35,711 nucleotides of DNA, from the NCBI GenBank assembly GCA_026415575.1, contig JAOAGV010000041.1, positions 1 to 35,711 on the forward strand. The letters run 5' to 3'. Positions 25,350 to 33,047 of this stretch are shown piece after piece. Source of the DNA: Candidatus Sumerlaeia bacterium (GTDB lineage Bacteria > Sumerlaeota > Sumerlaeia > JADFCW01). A program made the position numbers and the translations under genes. The notes beneath the pieces are model-generated. The model was not told the origin of the DNA, did no database searches, and saw only the letters and a program-made list of their open reading frames with translations. Each line of letters begins with the position of its first letter. Position 1 is the first letter of the stretch.

Positions 25350-26492
25350 ATGGTCAAAAGCAGCGCAGCCATTGCATTTGCAGCATGCTCATTGCTCGTT
25401 CTCCTGTCATTCCCCTGTCTCTGCCGGTCGGGAGAACCCAAAATGGAGTTTATCCGCGTCAGCCCCGACGGCGCCGACTTTGTCATGGCCGACAGCGGCC
25501 GGCGGTTTCTGGCCTGGGGAGTGAACTACGACCACGACGAGAGCGAAAACGGGCGGCTGATCGAAGACTACTGGGTGGACGAATGGCAAAAGGTCGAAGA
25601 GGATTTCGGCGAGATCAAGGCCTTGGGTGCCAACACCGTCCGCATCCACCTGCAGGTCGGCAAGTTCATGGACACCCCTGAAAAAGCAAACGAGGCATCG
25701 CTCCGGCAACTTGCCCGCCTTCTCGATCTTGCCGAGCGAAACCGGCTCTATCTCGACCTCACCGGCCTTGGCTGCTATCACAAGAAGGATGTTCCCGCGT
25801 GGTATGACACCATGGACGAGACGGCACGCTGGGCCGTGCAGGCACGGTTTTGGGAAGCCATCGCACGCACATGCACCGATAGCCCGGCAGTGTTTTGCTA
25901 CGACTTGATGAACGAGCCGATTGTCGGCGGCGGCAAAAACCCGACCGATTGGCTGACCGGCGAACTCGGCGGCAAGTTTTTCGTCCAGCGCATCACGCTG
26001 GATACAAAAGGGCGCACCAACGTCGAAGTCGCCCGCGCGTGGGTGGACCATCTCGTCGCCGCAATCCGGAAAGTGGACAAGCGCCACATGATCACAGTCG
26101 GCGAAATCCCCTGGGTGTTGGTTTGGCCCAACGCCAAGCCATTTTTTTCGTCCAAAGAGGTCGGCGAAAATCTCGACTTCTACAGCGTCCATTTCTATCC
26201 GGAAAAAGGCGAGATTCCCAAGGCTTTAGCGGCTCTGGCGAAATACGACACGGGCAAGCCGCTGGTGGTCGAAGAAATGTTTCCACTAAAGTGCAGCGCC
26301 GACGAGTTGCTCGAATTTGTGGACGGCTCGCGCAAACACGCCGACGGCTGGATCAGCTTTTATTGGGGCAAGACAATCGAGCAGCTGGAGAACCAGAAGG
26401 GCAATCTGGCGGCGGCGATCACGGCTGCGTGGTTGCGAAAGTTCCGCGCCAAAAGCGCCGACATCCTAAGTCAGGACGGAAAACCCCGCTAA
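25350..26492 (+). CDS. Secreted GH5-like glycoside hydrolase
   Basis: The protein has 380 residues. A Sec signal peptide (MVKSSAAIAFAACSLLVLLS, cleavage near CRSG) is followed by one TIM-barrel domain. The clan GH-A signatures are clear: GVNYDHDE and ALGANTVRIHLQVG in the first strands, CYDLMNEP with the acid/base Glu189, VHFYPEKGEIP, and PLVVEEMFPL whose Glu308 or Glu309 should be the nucleophile. WISFYWG supplies the last-strand tryptophan. Such enzymes cut beta-glycosidic bonds in mannans, glucans or glycosides. The ribosome site GGAGG precedes ATG 25350. It follows the symporter on the same strand after a 176-bp gap containing a nested palindrome. The exact subfamily and substrate are not clear from the sequence. 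Confidence 0.85.
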   Translation: MVKSSAAIAFAACSLLVLLSFPCLCRSGEPKMEFIRVSPDGADFVMADSGRRFLAWGVNYDHDESENGRLIEDYWVDEWQKVEEDFGEIKALGANTVRIHLQVGKFMDTPEKANEASLRQLARLLDLAERNRLYLDLTGLGCYHKKDVPAWYDTMDETARWAVQARFWEAIARTCTDSPAVFCYDLMNEPIVGGGKNPTDWLTGELGGKFFVQRITLDTKGRTNVEVARAWVDHLVAAIRKVDKRHMITVGEIPWVLVWPNAKPFFSSKEVGENLDFYSVHFYPEKGEIPKALAALAKYDTGKPLVVEEMFPLKCSADELLEFVDGSRKHADGWISFYWGKTIEQLENQKGNLAAAITAAWLRKFRAKSADILSQDGKPR

Positions 26493-26507
26493 GGCGGTAG
26501 GCGGGAA

Positions 26508-26769
26508 CGGGCGTTTCCCTCGAAATCGGGCGAATCTCATTGGATTATACCGTGGCCTTTTGGGGCTGGAAGGGTGAAAAGCAAAAGACCTGAGGCAGCG
26601 CCCTTGTCATTATGCACAAATCGGCGTACGCCTTGGACTGCGGCAGCCATGCTGCCGCTTTGCAGAAATCTTCCATTGTCAGACAAAGCGTCGGCGCTGC
26701 GGAGAGAACCCACACTTGGTGGGTTTGGGTCTGTCACGAAAGAAAGCATCGGCATGGCTGCCGCATTCC
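26508..26769 (-). repeat. Dispersed 262-bp element, copy C (reverse of copy A)
   Basis: Read on the minus strand it has the layout of 8148-8409: a degenerate unit (26769-26743), a core, an intact 27-bp palindromic unit (26661-26635), and an arm with TTTGTGCATAATGACAAGG, CTTCCAGCCCCA and CCCGATTTCG. It has the same overall length as copy A. It occupies half of the gene-free stretch 26493-27005. A small hairpin AACCCAC/GTGGGTT lies in its core near 26708. The remainder to 27005 shows nothing recognisable. Confidence 0.8.
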
Positions 26770-27005
26770 AAATCTCTTGGCGCTGTGTGTGAGGGATTTT
26801 TCCCGCATTGCGTGGGGGGCTTGCTTTTGCCCGTGGGAACTTTCTCTCGATTTCGTGAGAAGTGCCCGGTCTTGCAAAATAACCCCCATCAACAAAAAAT
26901 GTCACGGATGCCGGTTAAAGGGCCTTGAAACTTCCGATCGAAGGCGTGACACTTCCGTTCGTTCACGACGGCAGGCCGGACAGCGGCCAAGCCGGGAGCG
27001 GCACA

Positions 27006-27140
27006 ATGATTTGGCGGCTGCGGACAAATCTACTTGCGGCAATGCTAGTAGGGCTGCTTGCGCTTGGATGGGCATGTCGCCGGCCCGATCCACTCGACTT
27101 GCCGGTCCCGGACCCGCAACCCGTCCAACCGTTTCCGTAG
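27006..27140 (+). CDS. Small predicted lipoprotein, 44 residues
   Basis: The frame reads MIWRLRTNLLAAMLVGLLAL, then GWACRRPDPLDL and a proline-rich tail PVPDPQPVQPFP. It is a short basic start, a hydrophobic core and a candidate lipidation cysteine, although GWAC is a poor lipobox. GGGAG eight bases upstream of ATG 27006 supports translation. A second, clearer lipoprotein gene begins 52 bases downstream on the same strand, suggesting a small operon. No family is recognised. Confidence 0.5.
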   Translation: MIWRLRTNLLAAMLVGLLALGWACRRPDPLDLPVPDPQPVQPFP

Positions 27141-27192
27141 GAATTGCTTGAACGTGTGAAAGGGATGTTGCCCCGGTTCCGGAGGTGTTCTG

Positions 27193-27582
27193 ATGATGAA
27201 GCTTCGCGCAGGGCTGATCGGTGTGCTGATTATGGTGTTGAACGCATGCGGCGGTATTCCGCCAACCGTCCATATCGAGACGGGACGCGGCCGGATGCTG
27301 GATGATCGCGGCGCGCGCGAGTCACGCATCAACGCGGCCGCCCGCGCCCAGCAAGATGCTCGAATGAAACTGTTGCGCTTTGCTGAGTCGCTGCCTGCGG
27401 GCAATGGAAATCTCGTCGGCGATTACATGGCGCTGAATCCGGTGACCGCCGTCCGCGTTCGCTCGCTGATTTACTCGGCGCGTCAATATGCCGCCCGCTA
27501 TTTTGACGATGGCACTGTGGAAGTGGACGTTGGCATTGATCCGGAGGATATTCTGCGGGTCGTGCGCGAGACCCAGCCGTGA
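27193..27582 (+). CDS. LPP20-like lipoprotein, 129 residues
   Basis: The signal peptide MMKLRAGLIGVLIMVLNACGG has the lipobox LNAC. The mature part, RINAAARAQQDARMKLLRFA, a hydrophobic VTAVRVRSLIYSARQYAARY and FDDGTVEVDVGIDPEDI, follows the alpha-helix plus beta-strand plan of the LPP20 lipoprotein domain (AR-Q-A...DG-VEV-V). Family members sit in the outer membrane, and some are linked to flagella or surface structures, but none of those genes is here. GGAGG seven bases before ATG 27193 supports the start; a second ATG follows directly. Confidence 0.7.
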   Translation: MMKLRAGLIGVLIMVLNACGGIPPTVHIETGRGRMLDDRGARESRINAAARAQQDARMKLLRFAESLPAGNGNLVGDYMALNPVTAVRVRSLIYSARQYAARYFDDGTVEVDVGIDPEDILRVVRETQP

Positions 27583-27651
27583 AAGGGTGGGGGAGCGGCC
27601 GGTTGACGATTCAAAGCCACCCTTGTGGCGCGCGCAATCGCGGCCCGTTTG

Positions 27652-28428
27652 TCAACTCTTTCCCCGGTTGATTTTCCAAATCTCGTTCAAACCGCGCAGT
27701 GTCAGAAGTGGATCATGGTGCCCGATATGGCGCGAGGCTTCGGCAAACGGCCGCGCCGCGCCGCCGGTGGCGATGACAGGGCACGGGCCGCCCAATTCGG
27801 CAAAAATCCGTTCGATCAACGAATCTATCGCTCCAATCGTGCCGAAAAATATACCCGCCCGCATACTCGCGTCGGTCGAGTTGCCGATGACGCGCTTCGG
27901 CGCCTCGATTGCAACGCGCGGCAGGCGCGCCGTCTTGCGATAGAGCGATTCGGACATCATTTCGGGGCCGGGGAGAATTGCGCCGCCCAGATACGCGCCT
28001 TCGCACGAAACAACGTCGAGCGTGGTGGCGGTTCCAAAATCCACGACAATCACCGGGCAGCCCAGCACTTTTTTTGCCGCCACAGCGTTGGCCAAACGGT
28101 CCGCCCCCACGTCGTGCGGGCTTTGATAGCGGTTCTCGATTCCCGTCGGTGTTTCTGCACCCATTACCAGAACGTTTTGCCTTCCCACCAGAGCGGCAGC
28201 CAGAGTCTGCCATGTTGCCGTCAGCGGCGGCACGACTGAGGCGACCACGGCACCGGCCAGGGTGCTCCGCTCGATGGCCGCCTTATCCAGCAAATGATCG
28301 AGCAGCACCAGATACTCGTCGGCGGTGCGATGCAGCACGGTGGCGAAAGTCCATTCGTTGCGGGGTGCGTCGCCATCGAACAGCGCAAGATTGGTATGGG
28401 TGTTGCCGATGTCTATGGTCAGAATCAT
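27652..28428 (-). CDS. coaX: Type III pantothenate kinase
   Basis: The 258 residues match the family's usual length. The enzyme phosphorylates pantothenate, the first step of coenzyme A synthesis. Visible motifs are the phosphate loop MILTIDIGNTHTNLALF (Asp6), GADRLANAVAA (108-118), VIVVDFGTATTLD (126-138) that binds substrate and ATP, YLGGAILPG, and the late VIATGGAA. ATG 28428 places the DIGNT motif at the very N-terminus as in homologues; the frame open to 28497 is not needed. No BirA gene, a frequent neighbour elsewhere, lies next to it. It is convergent with the lipoprotein pair. Confidence 0.93.
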   Translation of the reverse strand: MILTIDIGNTHTNLALFDGDAPRNEWTFATVLHRTADEYLVLLDHLLDKAAIERSTLAGAVVASVVPPLTATWQTLAAALVGRQNVLVMGAETPTGIENRYQSPHDVGADRLANAVAAKKVLGCPVIVVDFGTATTLDVVSCEGAYLGGAILPGPEMMSESLYRKTARLPRVAIEAPKRVIGNSTDASMRAGIFFGTIGAIDSLIERIFAELGGPCPVIATGGAARPFAEASRHIGHHDPLLTLRGLNEIWKINRGKS

Positions 28429-28543
28429 GGGTAAGCTCAAAGGCGAAAACTGCATTATCGAAATGGGCGTTGCGGACGGAACGGACGGCACGGACAAGCA
28501 AGGCTGTATTCTTTGTCATCCTTCCTTCCCCTTCCTTCCTCCC

Positions 28544-29482
28544 TCATCGCTCATTCAGCGTCCTTTCAAACCTTTCCACATTCAGCCGTCCGACATATCG
28601 AAAATGCCATGGCTCATAAGGGGTGCCCTCGCGAAAAGCTCGGGCGCGAGAGTAGCTCTGCACAAATCCGAACCGGCGGCAGTTCTCCGCCAGCCAGCGT
28701 CCCTCGCGCGTTTCACCGAAACGTTCGTTCAGCAGGTGCAGACCATTGGCGGCCGTCAAATCCACGGCGGTTCCCAGTTGGTGCTCGCTGTGGCCGGGAC
28801 GCGCCACGTCGCGCTGCTCGATACCGGCGGCCGAGATTTTCCGGCGGCATAAATAGGCTTGTGTTTGGGCGGACCGGAAAGCCGACAGCACGCGAATTCG
28901 CAGCCCCGATTCCTGCTGGGCCGCGTCCAACAAGCGCCGGCAGGCCTCTGCGGCCTCGGCGCGCAGACGCTGTGGCTCGTCATTGAAGCAGTAGCGCGCA
29001 GGCAGCAGCACCAGATCGCTCGGGCAATAGTCCAAGGGAAGCCCGTGATAGGGGCCGATTTGCTCACGGCCGATGGGCAGGTCGCCCCCCATGGCATTTT
29101 CGGGCGCCACGCGCCGCACATAGGCCAAAGGCACCCACAGCGGCGTACCGGTCTCGCCCGACCGCAGGCGAAGCCATTCCGTGCCGAAGGGTGTTGCTTC
29201 GACTGTTTCGGCCTGAAACACTTGGCCGGCGCGCGCCACTTTGGCCACAATGTTCGGAGCCGGCAGCGGCTTTTTGTGAACCGGTGCACCGTCAAGCCAG
29301 CAGGTCCATAGATTCTGTTCGCTCGTTCTTCCAGAGGAGCGCCCGTATGCGCTATCCGAGGCAGCAGAAGTAGAAAAGGCTGTTGGCAGCCCGCGTGCCG
29401 GAATGGCATGAACGGTGTGAGCCCACATGGCCGCTGACGCCAATCCGAGCAATACGGCAACTGCTTTTTTTCCCCAACTCAT
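28544..29482 (-). CDS. VanY-type D-alanyl-D-alanine carboxypeptidase (peptidase M15B) with SH3-like domain
   Basis: The 312 residues start with a Sec signal (MSWGKKAVAVLLGLASAAMW, cleavage near TVHA). A small SH3-like region follows (about 76-125, VAKVARAGQVFQ to WVPLAYVRRV), then the M15B domain. Its zinc and catalytic motifs are all there: SEHQLGTAVD (His234, Asp241) and EPWHFRYVG (Glu290, His293), plus RVLSAFRSAQTQ. Such enzymes trim the last D-Ala of peptidoglycan stem peptides. No vancomycin-resistance genes are nearby, so a housekeeping wall role is likely. An upstream ATG at 29512-29510 overlaps the stop of the preceding gene as TGATG and would add ten residues. The chosen ATG has GAGG only three bases away, so either start is possible. 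Confidence 0.85.
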   Translation of the reverse strand: MSWGKKAVAVLLGLASAAMWAHTVHAIPARGLPTAFSTSAASDSAYGRSSGRTSEQNLWTCWLDGAPVHKKPLPAPNIVAKVARAGQVFQAETVEATPFGTEWLRLRSGETGTPLWVPLAYVRRVAPENAMGGDLPIGREQIGPYHGLPLDYCPSDLVLLPARYCFNDEPQRLRAEAAEACRRLLDAAQQESGLRIRVLSAFRSAQTQAYLCRRKISAAGIEQRDVARPGHSEHQLGTAVDLTAANGLHLLNERFGETREGRWLAENCRRFGFVQSYSRARAFREGTPYEPWHFRYVGRLNVERFERTLNER

Positions 29483-29511
29483 AAACCTCAACGCTTTTCC
29501 CTCGCAACCCA

Positions 29512-30912
29512 TCAACGGCCATTTAGAATCGCGGCTTCGAGGGCGGCAAGTCGAATTTGCAACTGGGCATTTTGTTGCTGAAGCGCCACAATCTGCCCCG
29601 CCTGTTCCTCTTTCTGCGATTCCAGCCGGACAATTTGGGCGCTTTGCTCCAAAACCATTTGGTGAAGGCCTTGGATGGCCGCCAGAGCGACGCCATCGGC
29701 ATCGAGGGTGGAAATGGTTTTGTCGTCGCTGCCAAGGCCGAATGCGGCGGAAAAATCCTGGGCCGTCGGCCCCATATGGCGAACTCGCGCCGGCTCGCCT
29801 TTGTAGTTCCAAGTCGTAACAGGCAGGGCGGCAACCCGGTCAAGAATCTCACGTCCGTTCACGGCGGCGAAGTTGGCTTTGGCCGCGCGGTCGGACGAGT
29901 TGATCCACGCTCCGCCGGTGCTCAGTCGTGCACCGTTGCTCATTACCATCAAATTGGTCGAATTCCCGGGAGTCAGGGTGAGAATATTGGTGGCAGCGCC
30001 TTGATAGTAAATGCCGAAAACGCCTTCTTTAGACGCCAAGTCCCAATAATTGGTTTCAGCGCCGCCATTGGCCATCCGCAATCGAACATAGTCGTTGCGC
30101 TCCTCTTCCCAGAGATAGAGATGAGGCTTGTTCCCGTTGCCGTCGCAGGTGACCTGCAATTGAGCTTCATAGGTCAATGGGGAAATGCCAACGACCATCC
30201 CGTTTCCTGCCCGAACAAAAAACTGCGAATCCCTCGAGGAATTGGCGTAGTTTCCGTCGCTCCAAACGAACGAGTTGTCGTGTATGGCTCGGGCGCCGGC
30301 CCCCGCAGCCATTGAGCTAAGCCCCGAAGCGATGTTATTTGTCCCCCCGGCAACTGTAGCGTAATAATTGGTGGCGTAGTTCCAATACCCCCCTCCCACA
30401 ACAGCGTAAAGCCCTGTGGCGGAATTGTTCCTGCCCCCGCCGATGGTGACGCCTTGCCCCGAGCCGGCCGAGTTGCTAAAATAGCCTCCAATCACATTAG
30501 GACACTCGGAATTGGGCTGGATCCTGTGGGATTGCCACGCCGTGCCGGCCAGCCGCTGGCGGGGGGAATACACTTCGTTGGACTCGAACGTTCCATTCCG
30601 ATTCATGTCAACGCGCACTTCCAACCACAGGTTCGGGTTCTCTGTAAACTCGCGTGTTGGGTTTATATTGTCGCCAAGGATTACCGAAAACAGCCCGTTG
30701 GTTACGGATGCGGGATTCTCCACTTCTGACCAGAGGCATGTGCCGCCTGTGGCCATGTTGTACAGCCCGAAAAACATCTTGTAGTCCCCATTGGCCACCG
30801 CGGTACCATTCGAGTTGAGCAAGCTTCCCTGATAGCTCAGGGTTCCCGGTTGTGCCCATACCGGCGCCGCGCAAAGAAGCGCGGCCAAGGCAATCCCTCC
30901 CTGCATGCGCAT
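29512..30912 (-). CDS. Exported surface protein with YadA-like head repeats and S74 intramolecular chaperone domain
   Basis: The protein has 466 residues. It starts with a Sec signal (MRMQGGIALAALLCAAPVWA). An N-terminal beta domain (LSYQGSLLNSNGTAVANGDY to SPRQRLAGTAW) resembles that of other exported tail-like proteins. A stretch of short head-type repeats runs from about 140 to 205 (IGGGRNNSATGLYAVVGGG, VAGGTNNIASG). The C-terminus has a peptidase_S74-type domain: NSSDRAAKANFAAV (Ser340, Lys345 as the self-cleavage dyad), GPTAQDF, TISTLDADGVALAAIQGL, then a coiled coil (416-463). In phage tail spikes this domain helps trimer folding and then cleaves itself off. GGAG eight bases before ATG 30912 supports the start. 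The carboxypeptidase gene follows immediately. Confidence 0.82.
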   Translation of the reverse strand: MRMQGGIALAALLCAAPVWAQPGTLSYQGSLLNSNGTAVANGDYKMFFGLYNMATGGTCLWSEVENPASVTNGLFSVILGDNINPTREFTENPNLWLEVRVDMNRNGTFESNEVYSPRQRLAGTAWQSHRIQPNSECPNVIGGYFSNSAGSGQGVTIGGGRNNSATGLYAVVGGGYWNYATNYYATVAGGTNNIASGLSSMAAGAGARAIHDNSFVWSDGNYANSSRDSQFFVRAGNGMVVGISPLTYEAQLQVTCDGNGNKPHLYLWEEERNDYVRLRMANGGAETNYWDLASKEGVFGIYYQGAATNILTLTPGNSTNLMVMSNGARLSTGGAWINSSDRAAKANFAAVNGREILDRVAALPVTTWNYKGEPARVRHMGPTAQDFSAAFGLGSDDKTISTLDADGVALAAIQGLHQMVLEQSAQIVRLESQKEEQAGQIVALQQQNAQLQIRLAALEAAILNGR

Positions 30913-30990
30913 GGCATGTTCTCCTTCCTTGTTGAGGTTGGCCGCTCTTGGCGGTCAGAATGGTTCCAGTCCCGATAACATTCTTATCGT

Positions 30991-31011
30991 CAACCCCTCG
31001 GATAGGGGTTG
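30991..31011. other. Strong hairpin between two minus-strand genes
   Basis: CAACCCCT and AGGGGTTG form an 8-bp stem with a five-base loop. It lies 75 bases after the isomerase stop and 79 bases before the start of the S74 protein. No T-run follows on either strand, so it is not a standard intrinsic terminator. Confidence 0.4.
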
Positions 31012-31085
31012 GTCTGGATGCGCCAAAACGATTGCCCAACCCTGCCTTGCGCTGCTGTCGTGGTGGAAATCCCGCTTATCCGCCT

Positions 31086-32579
31086 TTATACCCGTTCCCA
31101 AATCGGCGGAATGCGCGACGTGCCGTCGCCGCCCAGCACCACCGGGGCAATTCCGGCTATTTCGCACAAATAGGTCAGAGCACGCACGCGATTGCCCGTA
31201 ACCCCCAGAACATGGTTGCACGGGAACACCGCCAGAAACTCCTCGAACGAGCAGCGCAGCCGCGCATGGACATGCGGCCACGTCGGGTTGGTCTGCGCGT
31301 TGATCGCCCGCCGCTCGGCCTCGGACAAGGCGATACTTTCGCCGCGCATGATCGCCATGAATGGTTTTTCGTCCCACAGTCCCAGCCGCGCAAAGGTCAT
31401 CTCGCCCGGTTTGGCGTCGAACTCGACCGACGCGCCGCCGGCCTTAAAGTAAAACTCCAGTGCCGGATGCAAATGGACCTTCTCGAAGTTCTCCTTCGGG
31501 TCCATACTCTGCGCCGCATACCACGAGGCATGATTGCCGCTGTTACACCAGTCCCACAGGTCCTTGTCGGGATGGTAGAGGCGCACGTCCATAAAAAGCG
31601 TGGGCAGGCCGCCGCTGACATACTTCATCAATTGCATGGTGAGGGCGGCATAGGCGTCGGCCTCGGTCGCACAGACGGTCGGCTCCTTGCACCCGCGCCA
31701 GTCGTACGGATCGTTCATCAACATTTCGGGCACATCGCCGAGGCAGACATATTCGGTCAGTTCGCGCTGGCCCTTGAGACCGCAGAAGTCGAACCCCTGC
31801 TCCTCGTTCACCTTTTCCATCGCCAGATACAGGCGAATTTGCGTCTTGAGCGTTTCGGGCGTCAGCATCTTGCCGTCGTAAAGAATTCGGTCGCCGAGCA
31901 TTTTGCCCAACCAGCGAAAGCCCCGCTCGACCTCCTTCTCGTCCACCGTCTTCATCTTCTCGACCAGCCAGAGCTGGTCAATCTGATAGGCGGTGGTGCC
32001 GAGCGACTTGAGCGTCGGTGTAAGGTGATAGAAGCCCGTTTCCATGCCCATCGAGTGACCGCCGTATAGACCATAGACTTCGTTGCGGATTGTGGTAACC
32101 GCCTGCGCGGCCCGAATCCAGTCCACCACCTTGGTGACCGTCCCGGCATCGTCCATTTCGCCGACAATCCGGTGCGTGCGCACCCCCGCCTGCCGCAGCG
32201 CTCCATCGGTGGCCAGAAGCCCGACGTTGCCCGGATACTCCCCGTTGTTGTTTGAGAGACTGAGGATGGGAACGTGGCAGCCGACGCTATTGACAAACGG
32301 CCATACGAGATAAGGAAAGTTCCATACATTGTAGCACATGATGACCGACTTGCAGTTGGCGCGGGACAGTTGCTCGCCCACCTTCTGCGCCGTTCGCACC
32401 GATGTGATGATCTCCGAACCGATGACAATCTCCGGCGCACTGCCGTCGAGGTTCTTTAATTGCTTTTTCAGTATCTGCGCCCATTTCTGAACCACTTTCA
32501 TGTTCATGGGATTGTTCTTTTCCCATACATGCTTGCGCTCGTCGTTGAGCATCGCGATACCGATGGGGGTGCTGCGCAT
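31086..32579 (-). CDS. L-fucose/L-arabinose isomerase family protein (cytoplasmic)
   Basis: The protein has 497 residues and no signal peptide. MRSTPIGIAMLNDERKHVWE opens the first domain. Rossmann-like segments follow (VIMCYNVWNFPYLVWPF), then NEVYGLYGGHSMGMETGFYH and TVCATEADAYAALTMQLM, which carry candidate Glu/Asp metal ligands, and GNHASWYAAQSM with a His expected at the metal site. The enzyme should interconvert an aldose and a ketose using Mn. It is shorter than E. coli FucI (about 590), so the sugar may not be fucose. GGAGAG about nine bases before ATG 32579 fits a start. It stands alone on the minus strand but shares its fold with the exported homologue at 21476. Confidence 0.82.
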   Translation of the reverse strand: MRSTPIGIAMLNDERKHVWEKNNPMNMKVVQKWAQILKKQLKNLDGSAPEIVIGSEIITSVRTAQKVGEQLSRANCKSVIMCYNVWNFPYLVWPFVNSVGCHVPILSLSNNNGEYPGNVGLLATDGALRQAGVRTHRIVGEMDDAGTVTKVVDWIRAAQAVTTIRNEVYGLYGGHSMGMETGFYHLTPTLKSLGTTAYQIDQLWLVEKMKTVDEKEVERGFRWLGKMLGDRILYDGKMLTPETLKTQIRLYLAMEKVNEEQGFDFCGLKGQRELTEYVCLGDVPEMLMNDPYDWRGCKEPTVCATEADAYAALTMQLMKYVSGGLPTLFMDVRLYHPDKDLWDWCNSGNHASWYAAQSMDPKENFEKVHLHPALEFYFKAGGASVEFDAKPGEMTFARLGLWDEKPFMAIMRGESIALSEAERRAINAQTNPTWPHVHARLRCSFEEFLAVFPCNHVLGVTGNRVRALTYLCEIAGIAPVVLGGDGTSRIPPIWERV

Positions 32580-32843
32580 AATTGTTCTCTCCTTCCCTAT
32601 GGACTGCTTTTGGCTTTTCCCCTGATTAATCAAGGTGTCTGGATGCGATTGATTATGTGCATGTTATATCGTCCGTCGGCACGTCAACCACGCATAGACT
32701 CCGAACGAGGTTAATGCAAGGATTTTTTCCATTGCCGCAAGATCCTAATGGAAAATAGAAGATTCACCGCTGGTCGCATACTTTATTGCTTGATGGCATC
32801 AGCGGGCAATATTGCTGGTGGGAGTAAGATTGAAAAGGCGGCC

Positions 32844-32936
32844 ATGAAAGTTACATCGAATGGGCAAGTCACCATCCCGCAAGAAATTCGCAAGCGACTG
32901 GCCATCCTTCCGGGAACGGAAGTGGAGTTTGTTTTC
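32844..32936 (+). pseudogene. AbrB/MazE-type antitoxin fragment
   Basis: Thirty-one codons read MKVTSNGQVTIPQEIRKRLA and ILPGTEVEFVF, the swapped-hairpin DNA-binding domain of SpoVT/AbrB antitoxins. The homology stops there. The frame then stays open through unrelated sequence and antisense to the next gene, so the antitoxin's C-terminus and its own stop are lost. No toxin gene (PIN or MazF type) is visible on either side. It is the only gene-like content of the gap 32580-33047. Confidence 0.7.
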
Positions 32937-33047
32937 CCTTCCATGCAGATTATTTGCCCCGTCGGCCCCGTCGCCAATCAATCAACGTTTGCAAGCCTGT
33001 GCGACCTGCACAACGCAATTTTTTTCCGACCTGCGATTGCTCTGCGA

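Noticed and set aside
29483..29812. A 110-codon N-terminal extension of the VanY-type protein
   Set aside because: It lies antiparallel in another frame over the S74 protein's 3' end and is Arg/Pro-rich; the signal peptide begins at 29482 or at most 29512.
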